Below are positions 11,860 to 24,500 of a stretch of 64,000 nucleotides of DNA, piece after piece (position 1 is the first letter of the stretch; the number at the start of each line of letters is the position of its first letter). Location of the stretch: NCBI GenBank assembly GCA_958295605.1, contig OY282498.1, forward strand, positions 15,879,067 to 15,943,066. The letters run 5' to 3'. The translations under genes and the position numbers were made by a program. Under the pieces are notes generated by a model. That model searched no databases. It had not been told where the DNA came from and worked only from the letters and a program-made list of their open reading frames with translations. Source of the DNA: Ajuga chamaepitys. Taxonomy: Eukaryota > Streptophyta > Magnoliopsida > Lamiales > Lamiaceae.

Positions 11860-13000
11860 ATATGATTCTCAAGATATTGAATAGTTGAAGTTACACAAAA
11901 GATATTTATGTATTTATAAGAAAATTATAGAAATTTAAACGTATTATAGGACTTTAGTAACTTCAAAGTTTGACTTATTTACTAGGATAATGATTCAAAG
12001 ACTTTTAATTTCGAATAGTGGTACTTCAGAGTTATTTAGATATTAAATGTTTGCAAAACTATTAAGTTTTGATGTTTTCATGTTGAAAAAAATACTAAAA
12101 GGTTTTACGATTAGCAACAACAAGAAAAAAATTATACACATAAATTTAGAACAATTGAATAATAGTGAAAGCTCTTATTTATCATTTTTCATTTTAGAGA
12201 TTTTTTATTTATTTTTAGTTTACTTTTTATTTTTAATTTAGGTACGTAGTTATAATATATATACTCATTCTACTGATCATAACAAAAAAAAAAAAAAAAA
12301 AAACAAGAATTGACAGGACAACTATAGTGTATCATATTCCTTATATTTACTCTTAAATTTTGTGAATCGATCTTTCTCCTTTCTCTACAATTGTAAAAGA
12401 ATCCAATTAGAAGAATTATATGAAATTTATGAAGAATTGAAGAAAGTATATTAAAAAATTAAAAATAATATAATATATATTACTAAAAAGGAATAAGAAT
12501 ATAAGATATTATGAATATTAAAGTACTTTAGTTTATGGTTCTCAAAATTAAAATATATACAAAAGACATTTAGATATGTATAGAAAATTAAGCATAGTTT
12601 AATAGGAGTTTAATAGCTCGAAACTTTGACTTCTTTGTTAGGATAATAACCACAAGAATCTTAACTTGCAATAGTGGTATACAATAAAGATATTTAAGTA
12701 CTGAATGTTATATTAAGTTTTTGTGTTTTCATGGCGAAAAAGTACTAATAGATTTTAGGATTAGCAACAAGAAGAAAAAACAATATACATAAAAATTAGA
12801 ACAATGAATAATATTGAAAGCTCTTATTGATTTAATTAATCATCTTTAATTTTTTGGAGATAATTTTTAGTTTATTTTTTTTTAATTTAGGTACGGTACG
12901 TAGCTATAACATATATATATATATACTCATTCCAATAACTACAACAAAAAATATGTTGATAAGACAACGATAGTGTATTATATAATATTTAATTTACCAC
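11860..13000 (+). repeat. imperfect direct duplication inside the Helitron
   Basis: Positions about 11860-12345 are repeated at about 12528-13000. Shared landmarks are GATTAGCAACAA (12110 and 12760), GAAAGCTCTTATT (12168 and 12818), GGTACGTAG (12241 and 12895) and TATACTCATTC (12258 and 12920). The unit offset is about 660 bp and the copies are clearly diverged. A smaller similar pair (ACAAAATTTGATTTGCC) starts near 11000 and 11125. Confidence 0.75.
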
Positions 13001-14458
13001 AATATATGAATGACTCAAGATTAATGATACTTATATGATAAAATATTTAAAATATGTAAAATATAATAGTTTAATATGATTTCAATAGTTATAAGTTTGA
13101 CTTCATAGTCGAATAATAGACACAAGATTGTTGATATATGATTGTACTTATATTTTTTTATAATATAGAAATGATTGAAAGTTAAATTAAAAAAAAATGT
13201 CATTAAAGAATTTTTGGAAAAAATAGATGAGATTAAATTAAATCTTTTAGTCTATTTAAAAAATGTAAACATTATATGTTAGAACAATGTGTAAATGATT
13301 CACAATGATTTATATTACTATGTATAAATTATTAACAAATTCTTAAATAGTATTTGGTCATAAATAAAACAATCCACTCTTATTATAAATATAAATTAGA
13401 ATAATACTTATCTAATAGTAACAATTATTTGTCGAAATTTGAATATTATAAATTTGCTACTTGCAATAATCTCCCTAAATTTCTAAATTATTGAAGTATA
13501 AATATTACAACATTGAGAAACAATAGTAGAATTTATATAAGTTATCTAATGAAAAATAAAATTTAAATATACAATATTTAGATTAAAGTATAAACTATTG
13601 AATTGAACAAGGGTTAGAGCATAGTAACTTAAACTTCATTATAATATAAACTTGAAGTAAGTACTAAAATCAAAGAATAAAATGACTTGCATGTGAAATT
13701 GCTAAGCTTATATTTTTAAATTGACTTTTGAGTGAATAAAAAGACATGTTAGGAAATTGTATGTGTTTTTGTGTATACCACTTTATCAAAGTCCAACAAT
13801 AGAAAATAATATTAAAATCATTGAATAAGAACTATATGATGATAAAATGAATAGAAGTGAGAAAATGCATTGTGAAGAAAGATAACACAAACTTATGAAT
13901 ATACTTTATTATTAGTAGATATAACTTTATTAACATAATAAATAACATTATAAAAAAATAGCGTAAAATTATAAATATTAATTAAAGGGTCTAAGTGAAT
14001 TTTCATTATAATTTTTTTTATAATAGACGAGTCTAGGTAATATAATAAAAAAATCAAAGAATAAACTAATATGATAGAGTCAGACATATTACACTATGAG
14101 AAAAGAATACAAAAATAAAAATTTAAATATCTATATTATAGGTAGATGTACATACAAGTTAATTATTACAATGTAGTATTTCAAAATTTGGATTAAACTA
14201 GGCATACATTTAGCCTTACTGTTTAAATTTAGATTAAACTAGCAATATATATGTTTACACGCTAAATTTCTTTGTGTGAACGTTACTAAGTAAATATAAA
14301 TCCAATTATTATGATTGTAGGAAATGAGATTATATATTATATTTATTTTCAATGATTTTAGAAGAATGAAATCGATATACTTCATAAGTAACATTTATAA
14401 ACATTACAACAAGGGAAAATAATAATTGATTTACGAATTAAAAAAGTGTACGATAAAG

Positions 14459-14460
<2 letters not shown>

Positions 14461-14495
<35 letters not shown>
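14461..14495. repeat. (AT)n microsatellite
   Basis: About 17 AT units in the middle of the Helitron. Confidence 0.9.
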
Positions 14496-14497
<2 letters not shown>

Positions 14498-16266
14498 ATG
14501 AAAAAGATGGAGGAAAGCGGTAAAAGTAGCTTATATATGAAATCAGTTAAAGATTTATATGAAGATATAAAAACTATAAATGCATTGGTAGTGATATTGT
14601 GTAAATTTAAATACTGTTGGTCTATACAATGGATCGATTTTATTCAAATAAGTCTATAAGTTGAACATCATTTTTAACCACATACCATGATGTAATTTTA
14701 GTACCAAAGAAAAAATTGTTATGTTAGAAACTTGGAGAGCGACATAAAAATTCACAAGGTTTATAATAATTGGAGTTTAGACCGAAGTGTGAAATTTTAT
14801 CGTACTAATAAGAGAAATAATAAAATGGCAAACGTAAAAATTAGTGGACATGAATAGTTGCAATTCTTTTAAATATTTAAGATCTAACATTAAACAAATT
14901 ATTAAATCAATAAAAATATTATACATAGATTTTTAAGCATATGTAATAACTTGATAAATGAATTTACTATGCTATATAAATTATAGGGTACAATAAAGAA
15001 TAAAAAAGAACGATAAAAAAAATGATGAACTAAGTTATACTGTGAATGATTCAATTGTACTATGTGAATGGTATCACATAATTAAACTAAAACATGTTGA
15101 AAAATAAAGAAAGTGAAATGTGAATGTTAATATTAACTTGACAATAGATTAGAAAAATAATTACGTCGAATAGAGTACGGTATACCCTAAATAAAAAGTA
15201 AAATCGGAATGTGTGGTTTAAACATGTATATATAAGATTTTTAAATGGATGTGCAATGTTTGAAAAAATTAGGAGTATTTCACTATAACTAAATAAGGAA
15301 TTAAAGACATTACAAATTAGTTAAAAAAAATATTATATTTTATATAGATTGTAGCATGTGTCTTGATTGAAGATTGTGAGACACTATGTATATAGTCAAC
15401 CTTCCATAAAAAATATTATTTATTTTGTAATTATACTATAGTAGAATTTTTATTTTAAATCACATAATCTTTAAATTTCGACGTTGCATTGAGAAGATAA
15501 TTAAGGAAAATTGAAATAAGCAATCTTAAATCGATATGTAAATTATATTAAAGAGGGTTATACTTAATAATAATAATAAAATTAGAAAATAACTTTCATA
15601 ACAAAAGTTGGATGTTTGACCTTGATACTAAGTTGCTGGAAGTTTTTCCTCACATTAAAATACGTAAAGAATTTCATGTGCAAATGTATATTGAAATCGA
15701 AATTATTTATTAGAGAATTATAGAAAAATATGTTGGGCCTAATATTTTGTGAGTATATAAACAAATAATTGACTTATGGATGCCAATTGATGATATAATG
15801 AGACAATTAAAAATGTGTTTTTCTTCAAAATGTTATATGCCTCATTATTCCGTATATAGTTTTTTCAATCATCGTATAACTTTATTCAAGATATATTAAT
15901 GATGATCGAATCAGTGTATAATAAGAAGTAAACAATAGTTTGAATAAATCAAACTTTACATGTATAATAGAAAATCTTGTAAGACTAAATATTTCCACAA
16001 TATATCATGGTATGTCGCTTTTTACGAATCTTTTAACGTTAATTATTATAACTTATTTATTAAGACTAAGGTTATTTAACTTTTCTTTTTCTCTTTTGTG
16101 ATTCTTTTAGTTTTTAGTTGATTCAAAATTATGTTTGTTCAATGGATTAATTTTTGTTACATTGAATAATCTACGAAGTTATGTATATATATTACAGTGA
16201 TCACAATGTACAATTATTTTATGTTCAAATTAATTTTTTTATTAAATAATAATAAAAAATTATAAC

Positions 16267-16294
16267 CACGTGCAACGCACGTGCGTAGTGCTAG
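16267..16294 (+). other. Helitron 3' terminal hairpin and CTAG
   Basis: A seven-base-pair perfect stem with a three-base loop (AAC), a short spacer and CTAG. This is the rolling-circle termination signal in the Helitron family. Confidence 0.9.
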
Positions 16295-16648
16295 TAAAAT
16301 GAAAAGTTTGAAAGACAGAGCCAGGGAGTGGTTTCTTGATAAGATTCTAGAGCAGTGGTCAAAAGCAGTTTTTTTTCAGTGAGAAGGGTAAGGGTGATAA
16401 GTTGCTAAACAATGTTTGTGAAACATTCAACACCAACACATCACTTGCTTGAGATAAGACAATCATAATATTATTGGAGTGGGTGAGAGCATCTAATGAA
16501 AAGATTGCAAAGAAACAGGGACATGGCTAGTGCTAAATGGAAGGGTGAAATCTGTCCTAGGATGAAGAAAATCTTAGAGAGGAATGAGGAGAAATTTGCA
16601 TCCTGTATATCTATGAAGGTAAAAGACAGGTATTACCAGGTGAGCTGC
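16295..16648 (+). pseudogene. Mutator-like transposase, middle part
   Basis: Reads in fragments as KMKSLKDRAREWFLDKILEQ, LLNNVCETFNTN and LLEWVR, the MULE region after the catalytic core. It then reads VKDRYYQVSC up to the next LTR insertion. There is one frameshift and several stops. The frame crosses the LTR insertion at 16649 exactly when one copy of the duplication GCTGC is removed. Confidence 0.75.
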
Positions 16649-19160
16649 TGATACACGTTATTTATGCATGTATTTAGGTCGATTGAGGTATATATTTTAT
16701 GACATTTACATGCATATTTGTTCGCCTATTTTATAACCTAACGATCCGCAAGTGTACGGGTGCAAGTGTATATAACGGCAAGCAAGGTCGATCCCACAAG
16801 GACTGACTTAATGACTAGTTCGATACTCTAAATATCCTAAAACACTCCTAACTAGGCTCTCGAATGGATTGATTTTAGTATTAAACTAATTTTACTAAAC
16901 TATTACTAAACGCTTAAATCCAAGATTAAGAAAACAATTTATCAAATACTCAAGATTGGAAGACAGATTCTAGAGAATTGATTTCAGAATTAACTAAGTA
17001 TGACAATCTAATTATTCTAAACTAGCAATGATTATTATCATTATTAGACGGCACTTATATATATTAACTCTCCTTTCAGAGCAATTAACTTGTAGATTCA
17101 TTTTCCCTAGTCACCCTTTCAAGTCGACTAGACCTAACGAACTCCTAATCGATCTTAGACCAATGCCTACGCACTTATCTCACCTCCTTTCAGAGCGCTC
17201 AACAACTACGCTATATGTTGTCTTTCCATTCACAAATTCCTCCTTTCAAAGCGAACTTATGAATTATGTAGAAGTAGTTAAGTGATCAATTTAACTATTC
17301 ATGAAAATAAATCACAACACATAGATAACGAATAACAATCATTAACTAGAATAGAAAACTTCAATTAATCAAACATCGTTAAAACCTACTTTCAAAACCC
17401 TAGAATAATAAGAAACTACTCACTCATGTTCATGTTCATAACACAAATATGTTCATAGACAAACATGATTTGAAATAGAAAAATGAGACAATGAATAAGC
17501 ACCCTAATCGTCGCCTTGATCTTGATCCCTTGATGTTGCTTTCCTCTTCAATGTGCCTTGTAATGATCTCTAACTCCCTTTTTCGAGTTTGGGAACCTCC
17601 TTATATAGTTAAGGCCAAATTGGGCCCAAGATGGGCTCAAAATCATAAAATGCGCACATTCAGTTTTGGACTCGGAAAGCTGCCTCGACCGAGTCAGAAT
17701 TGTCCTCGACCGAGTTGGGTCAACTCGATCGAGTTGGAGTCTCTGACCAACTTCACGTTTTGCTCTTCATTTCTCACTCGACCGAGTTGCTAAACAACTC
17801 GACCGAGTCATACTTTCTGATCATGCTTCACCTCCTCTTTGCTATTTCCGGTTTTTCTTACTCGTTTTTCATCCGAATCTTGCCCAAACGGACTTTTTGG
17901 CCTTTTTATACCCGAATAACACTAAAACAAGCAGAAACACGTCATCTAGCTCAAAAGATGGATTTTAATCACTTTTCGCCCTAATATACATGTAAAACTA
18001 GCATGTATCAATATTAGGCCAATAATTGTTTATATTTGTTATATTGGACCATTTGACATGTTTTGGAGTTAATTAGGTGATTCATTCGAACGGAGTTCGA
18101 AGAAGAAACAAGCCAAAATAGGGTAAAAAAAACGGAGTTAAAAGAGCAAAAAGGTCAATCACAGTTGTATCTATGGTCGCAGCTGCGTCAAAAGTGACTT
18201 AGAAAGTGCAAAACACACTGGCCAGCCATCGCGGTCGCGATGAAAAGCTTCTCGAAAGTGAAATTTTCTGTCAGCTTGACACACCTCTAGTATTTTGACC
18301 ATATCTTGAGATCTACACCTCCGATTAAAGTGAAATTGATGGCGTTGGAAAGTTGATTCAAAGAGTTACAACTTTTCCAGAAAGAGGAAAAACCCAAAAG
18401 TGGCCGGAAGACTCTCAAAACTAACTTTGAAGTGGGGAAAATAATGTAGTGTCAGCCCATTACTTGGCCCACAAGCCCAAAAATGAGTTTGGACGAAATT
18501 TTCCTATTCTAATTAGATTTTCCCCCTCTTTATTCTAGAGATGTACTCCTATAAATACCCCAAGGCTCTAGATATCAAGGGAGACTTTAACTTGGATTTT
18601 GGAGCACTCCGGGGGAGACGAGCAATCAAGATTCTGCAATTTTCAGTTTTACCTTTACGATTTGTTTTGGTTTAATATTTATCAGTACAATGATGTTTTT
18701 AGTCATTGCCATGAACGTCTAGTCTTTACTTCCAGCCTTTAATCGATGTTGAACCCTGGTTTGACGATTATGTAATTCTTACGGTAATTATTCAACAGAT
18801 TATGTTTTGAAACGGTTTATGCTATTCGTATTTATATAAATTCTTATGTGAATTGTTGTTTGGATTGATCACCTAAGTAATCACATAATTATTGCTAGGT
18901 CATTATCGTACTACATAATCGTTATGACTTATGTCCACTAGTAGCAAATAGTGAGTTAATCGCTAGGATAACATAATTCGATCACGATCAATTGTACCGA
19001 GCTTGTGAGTACAACACCATGTATATTCCGTTATTCATACTCTATGTGTTTGGTTAATAAGCACTCAACTAAATAGACTAATCGAAGAGCTTGTTTTGGT
19101 TAGTTAAACTTAAGGGGTAGCTCAGATTAACAGATCTTGTTCTTAATCTTTGGGATATGA
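16649..19160 (+). mobile_element. LTR of the TGATACACG group, with degenerate 3' end, split by a solo LTR
   Basis: It begins TGATACACGTTATTTATG, like the LTR at 691, and is flanked by a perfect duplication GCTGC (16644-16648 and 19161-19165). The MULE reading frame continues across the site, which confirms the boundaries. Net of the nested solo LTR it is about 1.2 kb, some 200 bp shorter than its sister. It ends GGGATATGA rather than CA and lacks the GTGGGATCGACC...ACTTGCGG tail, so the tail has probably been deleted internally. Confidence 0.75.
16719..18010 (-). mobile_element. solo LTR nested in another LTR
   Basis: 1292 bp with TG...CA ends and a perfect duplication ATATT (16714-16718, 18011-18015). 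On the minus strand it starts TGATACATGCTAG. Its other end carries GGTCGATCCCAC (near 16786) and GATCCGCAAGTGTAC (near 16741, plus-strand reading), the shared tail box of this LTR group. It includes a cluster of CTCGACCGAGTT repeats near 17685-17810. There is no coding capacity. Confidence 0.9.
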
Positions 19161-19613
19161 GCTGCTTTAATCTTGGCCAGTACATAATATATTTGGAGAT
19201 ACATTCACGTTCATGTAAAGCATGGGCTTACAGGTAGACACACTAGTTATTGTTGTATTTAGCCAGAAATTGGACCCGATTGAATTTCTCATATTCATAC
19301 TATACTTTTCAATCATATTCGAAGGCACAAGAATACCAATCTTGGGTATTTCATATGAGGCTTTGTAGGGTGATACCTTGTATATCCCCCCCAATTCCTC
19401 TTGATTTTGGAAAGAAATCTACAAGAGGTAGAAAATCCGTCAATAAAAGATTAGAACCTGATGAAAAAGGCTAATATGGGTAAGGGAACTGGCAGAAAGG
19501 TCCTACATTTGAAAAGGAGCAAGTCAAAATTACCTATAAAAAATATGGTGATAAGGGTCACCATGCAACAACATGTACCCAGGAAGTGGTGAGTTTATTT
19601 TATTTCAGATTAT
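19161..19613 (+). pseudogene. Mutator-like transposase, C-terminal part with zinc knuckle
   Basis: After the duplication GCTGC the frame reads FNLGQYIIYLEIHSRSCKAW, then a region ending in ISPPIPLDFGKKSTRGRKS, the proline/basic linker of plant MULEs. Remains of the CX2CX4HX4C knuckle follow (KKYGDKGHHATTC near 19540-19575, with the first cysteines lost). The normal linker-then-knuckle order is kept. Stops at about 19472 and elsewhere make it non-functional. Confidence 0.75.
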
Positions 19614-19933
19614 AATTTGAGCTAAGTAGTTTCAGAAACCTTGAGAAGTTGATGTCATCCTATTTTTTTTTTCTTTTTGATTTTTTTTTTCTTATTTTGG
19701 GAGCTTTTTAGACTGAAGAAAACACCTCTTAACCCACCTCAGGGGGCTTAGCTAATTGATGTGACTCAAACTCAACCAATGGTATGTAGGGAATATGTTG
19801 ATTTCACTATGAGTACACTATTTAACTTGTATAGCCATCCATTCTTTAGCTAATTATCCCAGATATTGCATACGAAACTCCGTGACAAGGCTAAGAAAAC
19901 AACAAAGAGGGAAAGTAGGGCAAGTGACCGAGC
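19614..19933 (+). other. probable 3' intron and tail of the MULE
   Basis: A T-rich stretch (19650-19690) looks like an intron polypyrimidine region. A short frame follows with basic residues (LRDKAKKTTKRES near 19868-19912), which could be the last transposase exon. There is no firm homology. Confidence 0.35.
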
Positions 19934-20692
19934 TGTCAAGGCACGTCAAATTAAACTACCTTATCTACCTTTATTAACTAATAGCAGTGGCAAGTAAGGG
20001 TCGAATCCCACAAGAAGCGGATGAATGAATTAAATCTCTAATATTAATAACTAAACAAGCAAAAAGTAAATTGGGGGGGGGGGGGGGGGGATTTTGATTG
20101 GATTTAACTAACTACTCAACTAATTAAATAAATAATTATAAACTAAAGACTCAAAACAATCAAATAAGCAAATAACTCGACTTTAATCAATATCAAAACA
20201 ATACCAGTTCTCAGTTCAGTATCCTCCTACTCGTACTGGTGAATTAATTAACTAATTATACCCGATAATCAATCCCAGAATCCTCTAACCCAACAAGCTC
20301 TGTCGGCCCGAATACCCCTTAATCTTAGCTAACTAAAATAAGCTCTTTAGTTAACCCTATTTAATTGAACAACCTAGAATAAGCTCTCTAGGTTTATAAC
20401 ATTAAACGCATTAAGTTCTAGGATAATAGATTAGACCAGACTCCAAATACACAAGCTTGATTTGAATGGCCTAGAATTTACCCCTAACAAATCAATTGCT
20501 ATTTTCTACTTATGATTCTAAAACTGCAACAATTACGGATACAATTTTATAATCTAGCGATAGAAAAATTAATAACCTAATTCGACGGGCCCTATCAAAT
20601 TAAGAAATCAAAATATCATAAATCAAGCAAACAAGTAATACAAATAAGTCATCAGATAGAAATCAAAATATAATTACAGATGAATTAACATA
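19934..20692 (-). mobile_element. LTR fragment of the same group, truncated by the copia junction
   Basis: Starts TGTCAAGGCACG and carries the box GTCGAATCCCACAAG near 20007, as in the solo LTR at 6055. Only about 760 bp is present; the remaining half is not found after the copia at 26432, so it was lost or rearranged. It contains an 18-base G run at 20073-20090. Confidence 0.65.
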
Positions 20693-21469
20693 TGTTAATC
20701 AAGACTTAGAAATCAAGCAAGAACAAGACACAAAACTCACTCAACACTACAAGATTCACAACTTGTGTATGAAAATGAAAAATGAATCTAAAACTGAAAA
20801 CAAACAGCACACAAGACTTTACGTGGTTCGGTTTGTTAAACCTACATCCACGGGTGACAATGCCTTCACCAATTCACTAATCACTCAACTGTTTTACAAG
20901 AGAATTATACAATCAAGCTCTCAAGAGAAAGTAACCCCACTATTTCTAGCTCTACTTCTCTAACTCTTGTATATCTCTAACTCTACCAATTGAGAACTCT
21001 TGAGTGGTTACAAATGTGTATATATATCATGTATGTAGCTCAGAAACCGACTATCTACACTTAATGGCTCTGAAACAGAAAAATAAGAAAAACAGAATCT
21101 GGAAACTGTCAACATCAGTCTGCAACGGTTTTGGACTCTTTTGACAACAGTTTTGGAACCCTTTAACAACGGTTTTGATCCTGAAACTGATTTTCCCACC
21201 AAAAACGGTTTTAACTGATTTTGTGCTATTTCCAGATTCTGTTTGCTTCATTCTGATTCCAGTAATTCCAAAAGCATAGGAGTTGTGAAGCCACACTCAA
21301 TTCTTAGCTCACAACATAAAATACGAGTAGGGTTCAACATCCCTTCGAACTGGTATAAAATAATTTAGCTCCAAGTCATCTACAATTTTACATAAAAACA
21401 CAACTTGGAGTATTTGACTTTAACGTGCAGATAGGTAGAAAAATAACGGTGCATAATAAATAAAATACA
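20693..21469 (-). repeat. 3' LTR of the minus-strand copia
   Basis: 777 bp. Minus-strand start is TGTATTTTATTTATTATG, end GATTAACA. It holds a cluster of AAAACCGTT-type repeats at about 21121-21215 and CA-rich CCACGTAAAG-type sequence near 20818. Confidence 0.92.
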
Positions 21470-21481
21470 ATCTCCACCTTG
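21470..21481 (-). other. polypurine tract of the minus-strand copia
   Basis: Minus strand CAAGGTGGAGAT lies immediately next to the LTR start, matching the plus-strand element's tract. Confidence 0.75.
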
Positions 21482-21590
21482 GCTTCTCAACTATCAACAA
21501 TTCAACACATATAACCCTTCATCCATGAATTGAATACAAAAGACACCTCCACCTGCCCTTGTCAAGTAAGGGCCTCCTTATACCTTCTGA

Positions 21591-24500
21591 TTAAACCAGT
21601 TTAACGCCTACCAACTGAAGACAATATTGAAATTTGTCTCGAGGTAGTGCTTTTGTCAGCATGTCTGCAGCATTTTCTTCTGTCCTGATCTTGACCAAGC
21701 TTACAACTCCCTTGTCAACAATATCTCTGACAAAATGTAGCTTAACGTCTATGTGTTTGCACCTCTCATGAAACACATGATGTTTTGCTAGATGTAAAGC
21801 ACTTTGAGAATCACAATGTACTTTCACAACTTCCTGTTTTATGCCAAACTTTGCAAGTATCCCTCTGATCCAAACAGCTTCCTTAACTGCCTCTGTTAAA
21901 GCTATAAACTCAGCTTCAGTTGTTGACAATGCTACCACGGGTTGTAGCATTGATTTCCAGCTAACTGTTGCCCCATACAATGTAAAAACATACCCAGTCT
22001 GAGATTTCCTTGAATCAATGTTTGCAGCAAAATCTGAATCTACAAATCCTTGCACTGCATCTTCCTTACTGCCTTCCAGTTTCTGATATGCAATTCCATA
22101 ATTTCCTGCTCCCTTAAGATACCTCATCACCCATTTCAAGGCTTCCCAATGACACTTTCCAGGATTGGACATGTATCTACTCACTACACTGATAACATGA
22201 GATACATCTGGTCTTGTGCATATCATGATATACATAATGCTTCCTACAACATTTGAATAAGGAATCTTACTCATCTCCAGGACTTCTTCTTCATTTCTGG
22301 GCTTCTGTTGTTCAGATAGCTTGAACTGCTGACCAAGAGGAACTGATACTGTTCTGCATTCATGCATGTTAAACTTTTTGAGCACCTTATTTACATAATC
22401 TGCTTGACAGAGATACAGAAGACCTTTTGACCTGTCCCTCAGGATATCCATTCCAAGAATTCTCTTAGCTTGTCCCAACTCTTTCATCTCAAATTCTGCT
22501 TTCAATTGTTCTTTTACTTTAGAGATTTCTGTCATGCTTCTGCTTGCTACTAGCATATCATCCACATACAAGAGAAGAAACACCACTACTTCTTTTCCAG
22601 CAATTTTTAGATAGACACAGCTGTCATACCTTGATTTCTCAAATCCCATGACCTTCATATGACTATCAAATTTCAAATACCACTGTCTAGGACTTTGCTT
22701 TAATCCATAGAGTGATTTCTGAAGCAAACAACATTTGTGTTCATTTCCAGGTAGTATGTAGCCTTCAGGTTGAGTCATATAAATTTTCTCCTTTAACTCT
22801 CCATGCAGGAAAGCTGTCTTTACATCCAGCTGCTCCAACTCAAGATCAAACTGAGCTACCAAGGCCAATAAAATTCTGATAGAAGTGTGTTTTACCACTG
22901 GAGAAAATATCTCATTGAAATCCACTCCTTCTCTTTGAGTGAATCCTCTTGCAACCAACCTAGCTTTAAACCTAATCTTTTCAGTCTCAGTCACTTCAAT
23001 TTTCCTCTTAAAAATCCATTTACAGCTGACCAACTTTTGATTCTCAGGTTTCTGAACTAGCACCCAGGTCTGATTCTTCTCTAGTGATTCAAGTTCTTCT
23101 TGCATTGCAGAGATCCATTTATATTTGTCTGGACTTGTGATTGCTTCTGTATAATTTCTAGGCTCAGCAAACTCTACTTCTTCTTCAGCAGTTATTAAGG
23201 CATATGCTGTGAGATAATCTTCAGCATATTTTGTTGATGGTTTGATAACTCTCTTTCCTCTATCCCTAATAAGTTGATAGCTCTAAGGTTCTGAGTCCTC
23301 TGATTGATTAGTCTCTTCATCTGAGTCTTCTGAATCAGATATAGTTTCTGAGGTAGATGACTCCACCTTAAGTGGAACATTTAAGGGATCATTCAAAACC
23401 AGCTTTGTTCCATCTTGCTATTTCTTGAATGGTAGAACTTCTTCACAGAATACTACATCTCTGCTCACTATAATCTTCTTATAGTTTGGCTCTGTACACC
23501 ACAGTCTGTATCCTTTTATTCCATATGGATATCCTATCATGATACACTTTACTGCCCTGGCTTCCAGTTTCTCATTCTTAACATGAGAGTAAGCTCTACA
23601 ACCAAACACCCTCAAATGTGAATAGCTTGGTGACTTTCCAGTCCAGAGTTCTTCTGGAGTTTTGTGATTCAGAGCAGCAGATGGGGTTCTATTTATAAGA
23701 TAAGCTGCTGTAGCTGCTGCTTCTCCCCAAAACCTCTTTTCTAGGCCAGAACTTAATAGCATACACCTAACTCTTTCCAGTATTGTTCTGTTCATTCTTT
23801 CAATCACTCCATTCTGTTGAGGATTGCCTGGGACAGTGTTATGCCTTTTAATTCCTTTGTTCTTGCAGAACGTTTTGAATTCTTCTGACATGAATTCCAG
23901 TCCATTATCTGTTCTAAGACACTTGAGTTTAATATCCTTTTCTGTCTCAACTGCAGCACACCATTCTTTGAACTGAGCAAAACATTCTGATTTTGCCTTT
24001 AGTACATACAGCCATAGTTTCCTACTGTAATCATCCATAATGCTGAGAAAAAACCTTCCTCCACCTAGAGTTGGTGTTCTAGATGGCCCCCACAGATCAG
24101 CATAAACATAATCCAACACACCTTGAGAAGTGTGTTTGCCAGTGGGATATGGTAACTTCTTGGATTTACCTAATATGCATTCTTCACAGGGTTTTTCAGA
24201 TTTCAAGTTTCCTGAAGCATTTATCAAGCCTTGCTTGACTAGCTGTTGGATATTAGATTCCCCTGCATGAGCTAGTCTGGCATGCCACAAATCATAATCT
24301 GTCTTTGAGACCATAGCAGTTTCACCTATCACAACCTCTCCATCAAGATAATATAAACTATTTTTCTTGATGCCCTTCATGACCACTTGATTTCCTTTAC
24401 AGACCACCAAATATCCCTTTTCTGACTTAAAACTGCATCCTCTAGTCTCTAAAGTGCCAAGACTAATTAAGTTTCTCTTCAGATTAGGGATATACCTGAC

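Larger units (their letters stand above)
10966..16294 (+). mobile_element. non-autonomous Helitron, 5.3 kb
   Basis: The left end is TCTACTTCTATTATAAAAGTG, a plant Helitron 5' signature starting with TC. The right end is a perfect hairpin CACGTGC-AAC-GCACGTG at 16267-16283 followed by GTAGTGCTAG and T. The host dinucleotide is A^T with no target duplication, as rolling-circle elements show. It interrupts the MULE gene, which resumes immediately after it. The interior is AT-rich; I find no Rep/helicase frame, so it is non-autonomous. Short frames inside (for example 12047-12241 and 14426-14659) have no recognisable domain. Confidence 0.9.

Noticed and set aside
11319..15764. Small ORFs inside the Helitron
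   Set aside because: Low-complexity I/Y/K/F/N products from AT repeats, no domain, no conserved start context.
20763..20963. Frame repeated exactly at 25725-25925
   Set aside because: It lies in the copia LTR and occurs twice because the LTR does; no coding evidence.
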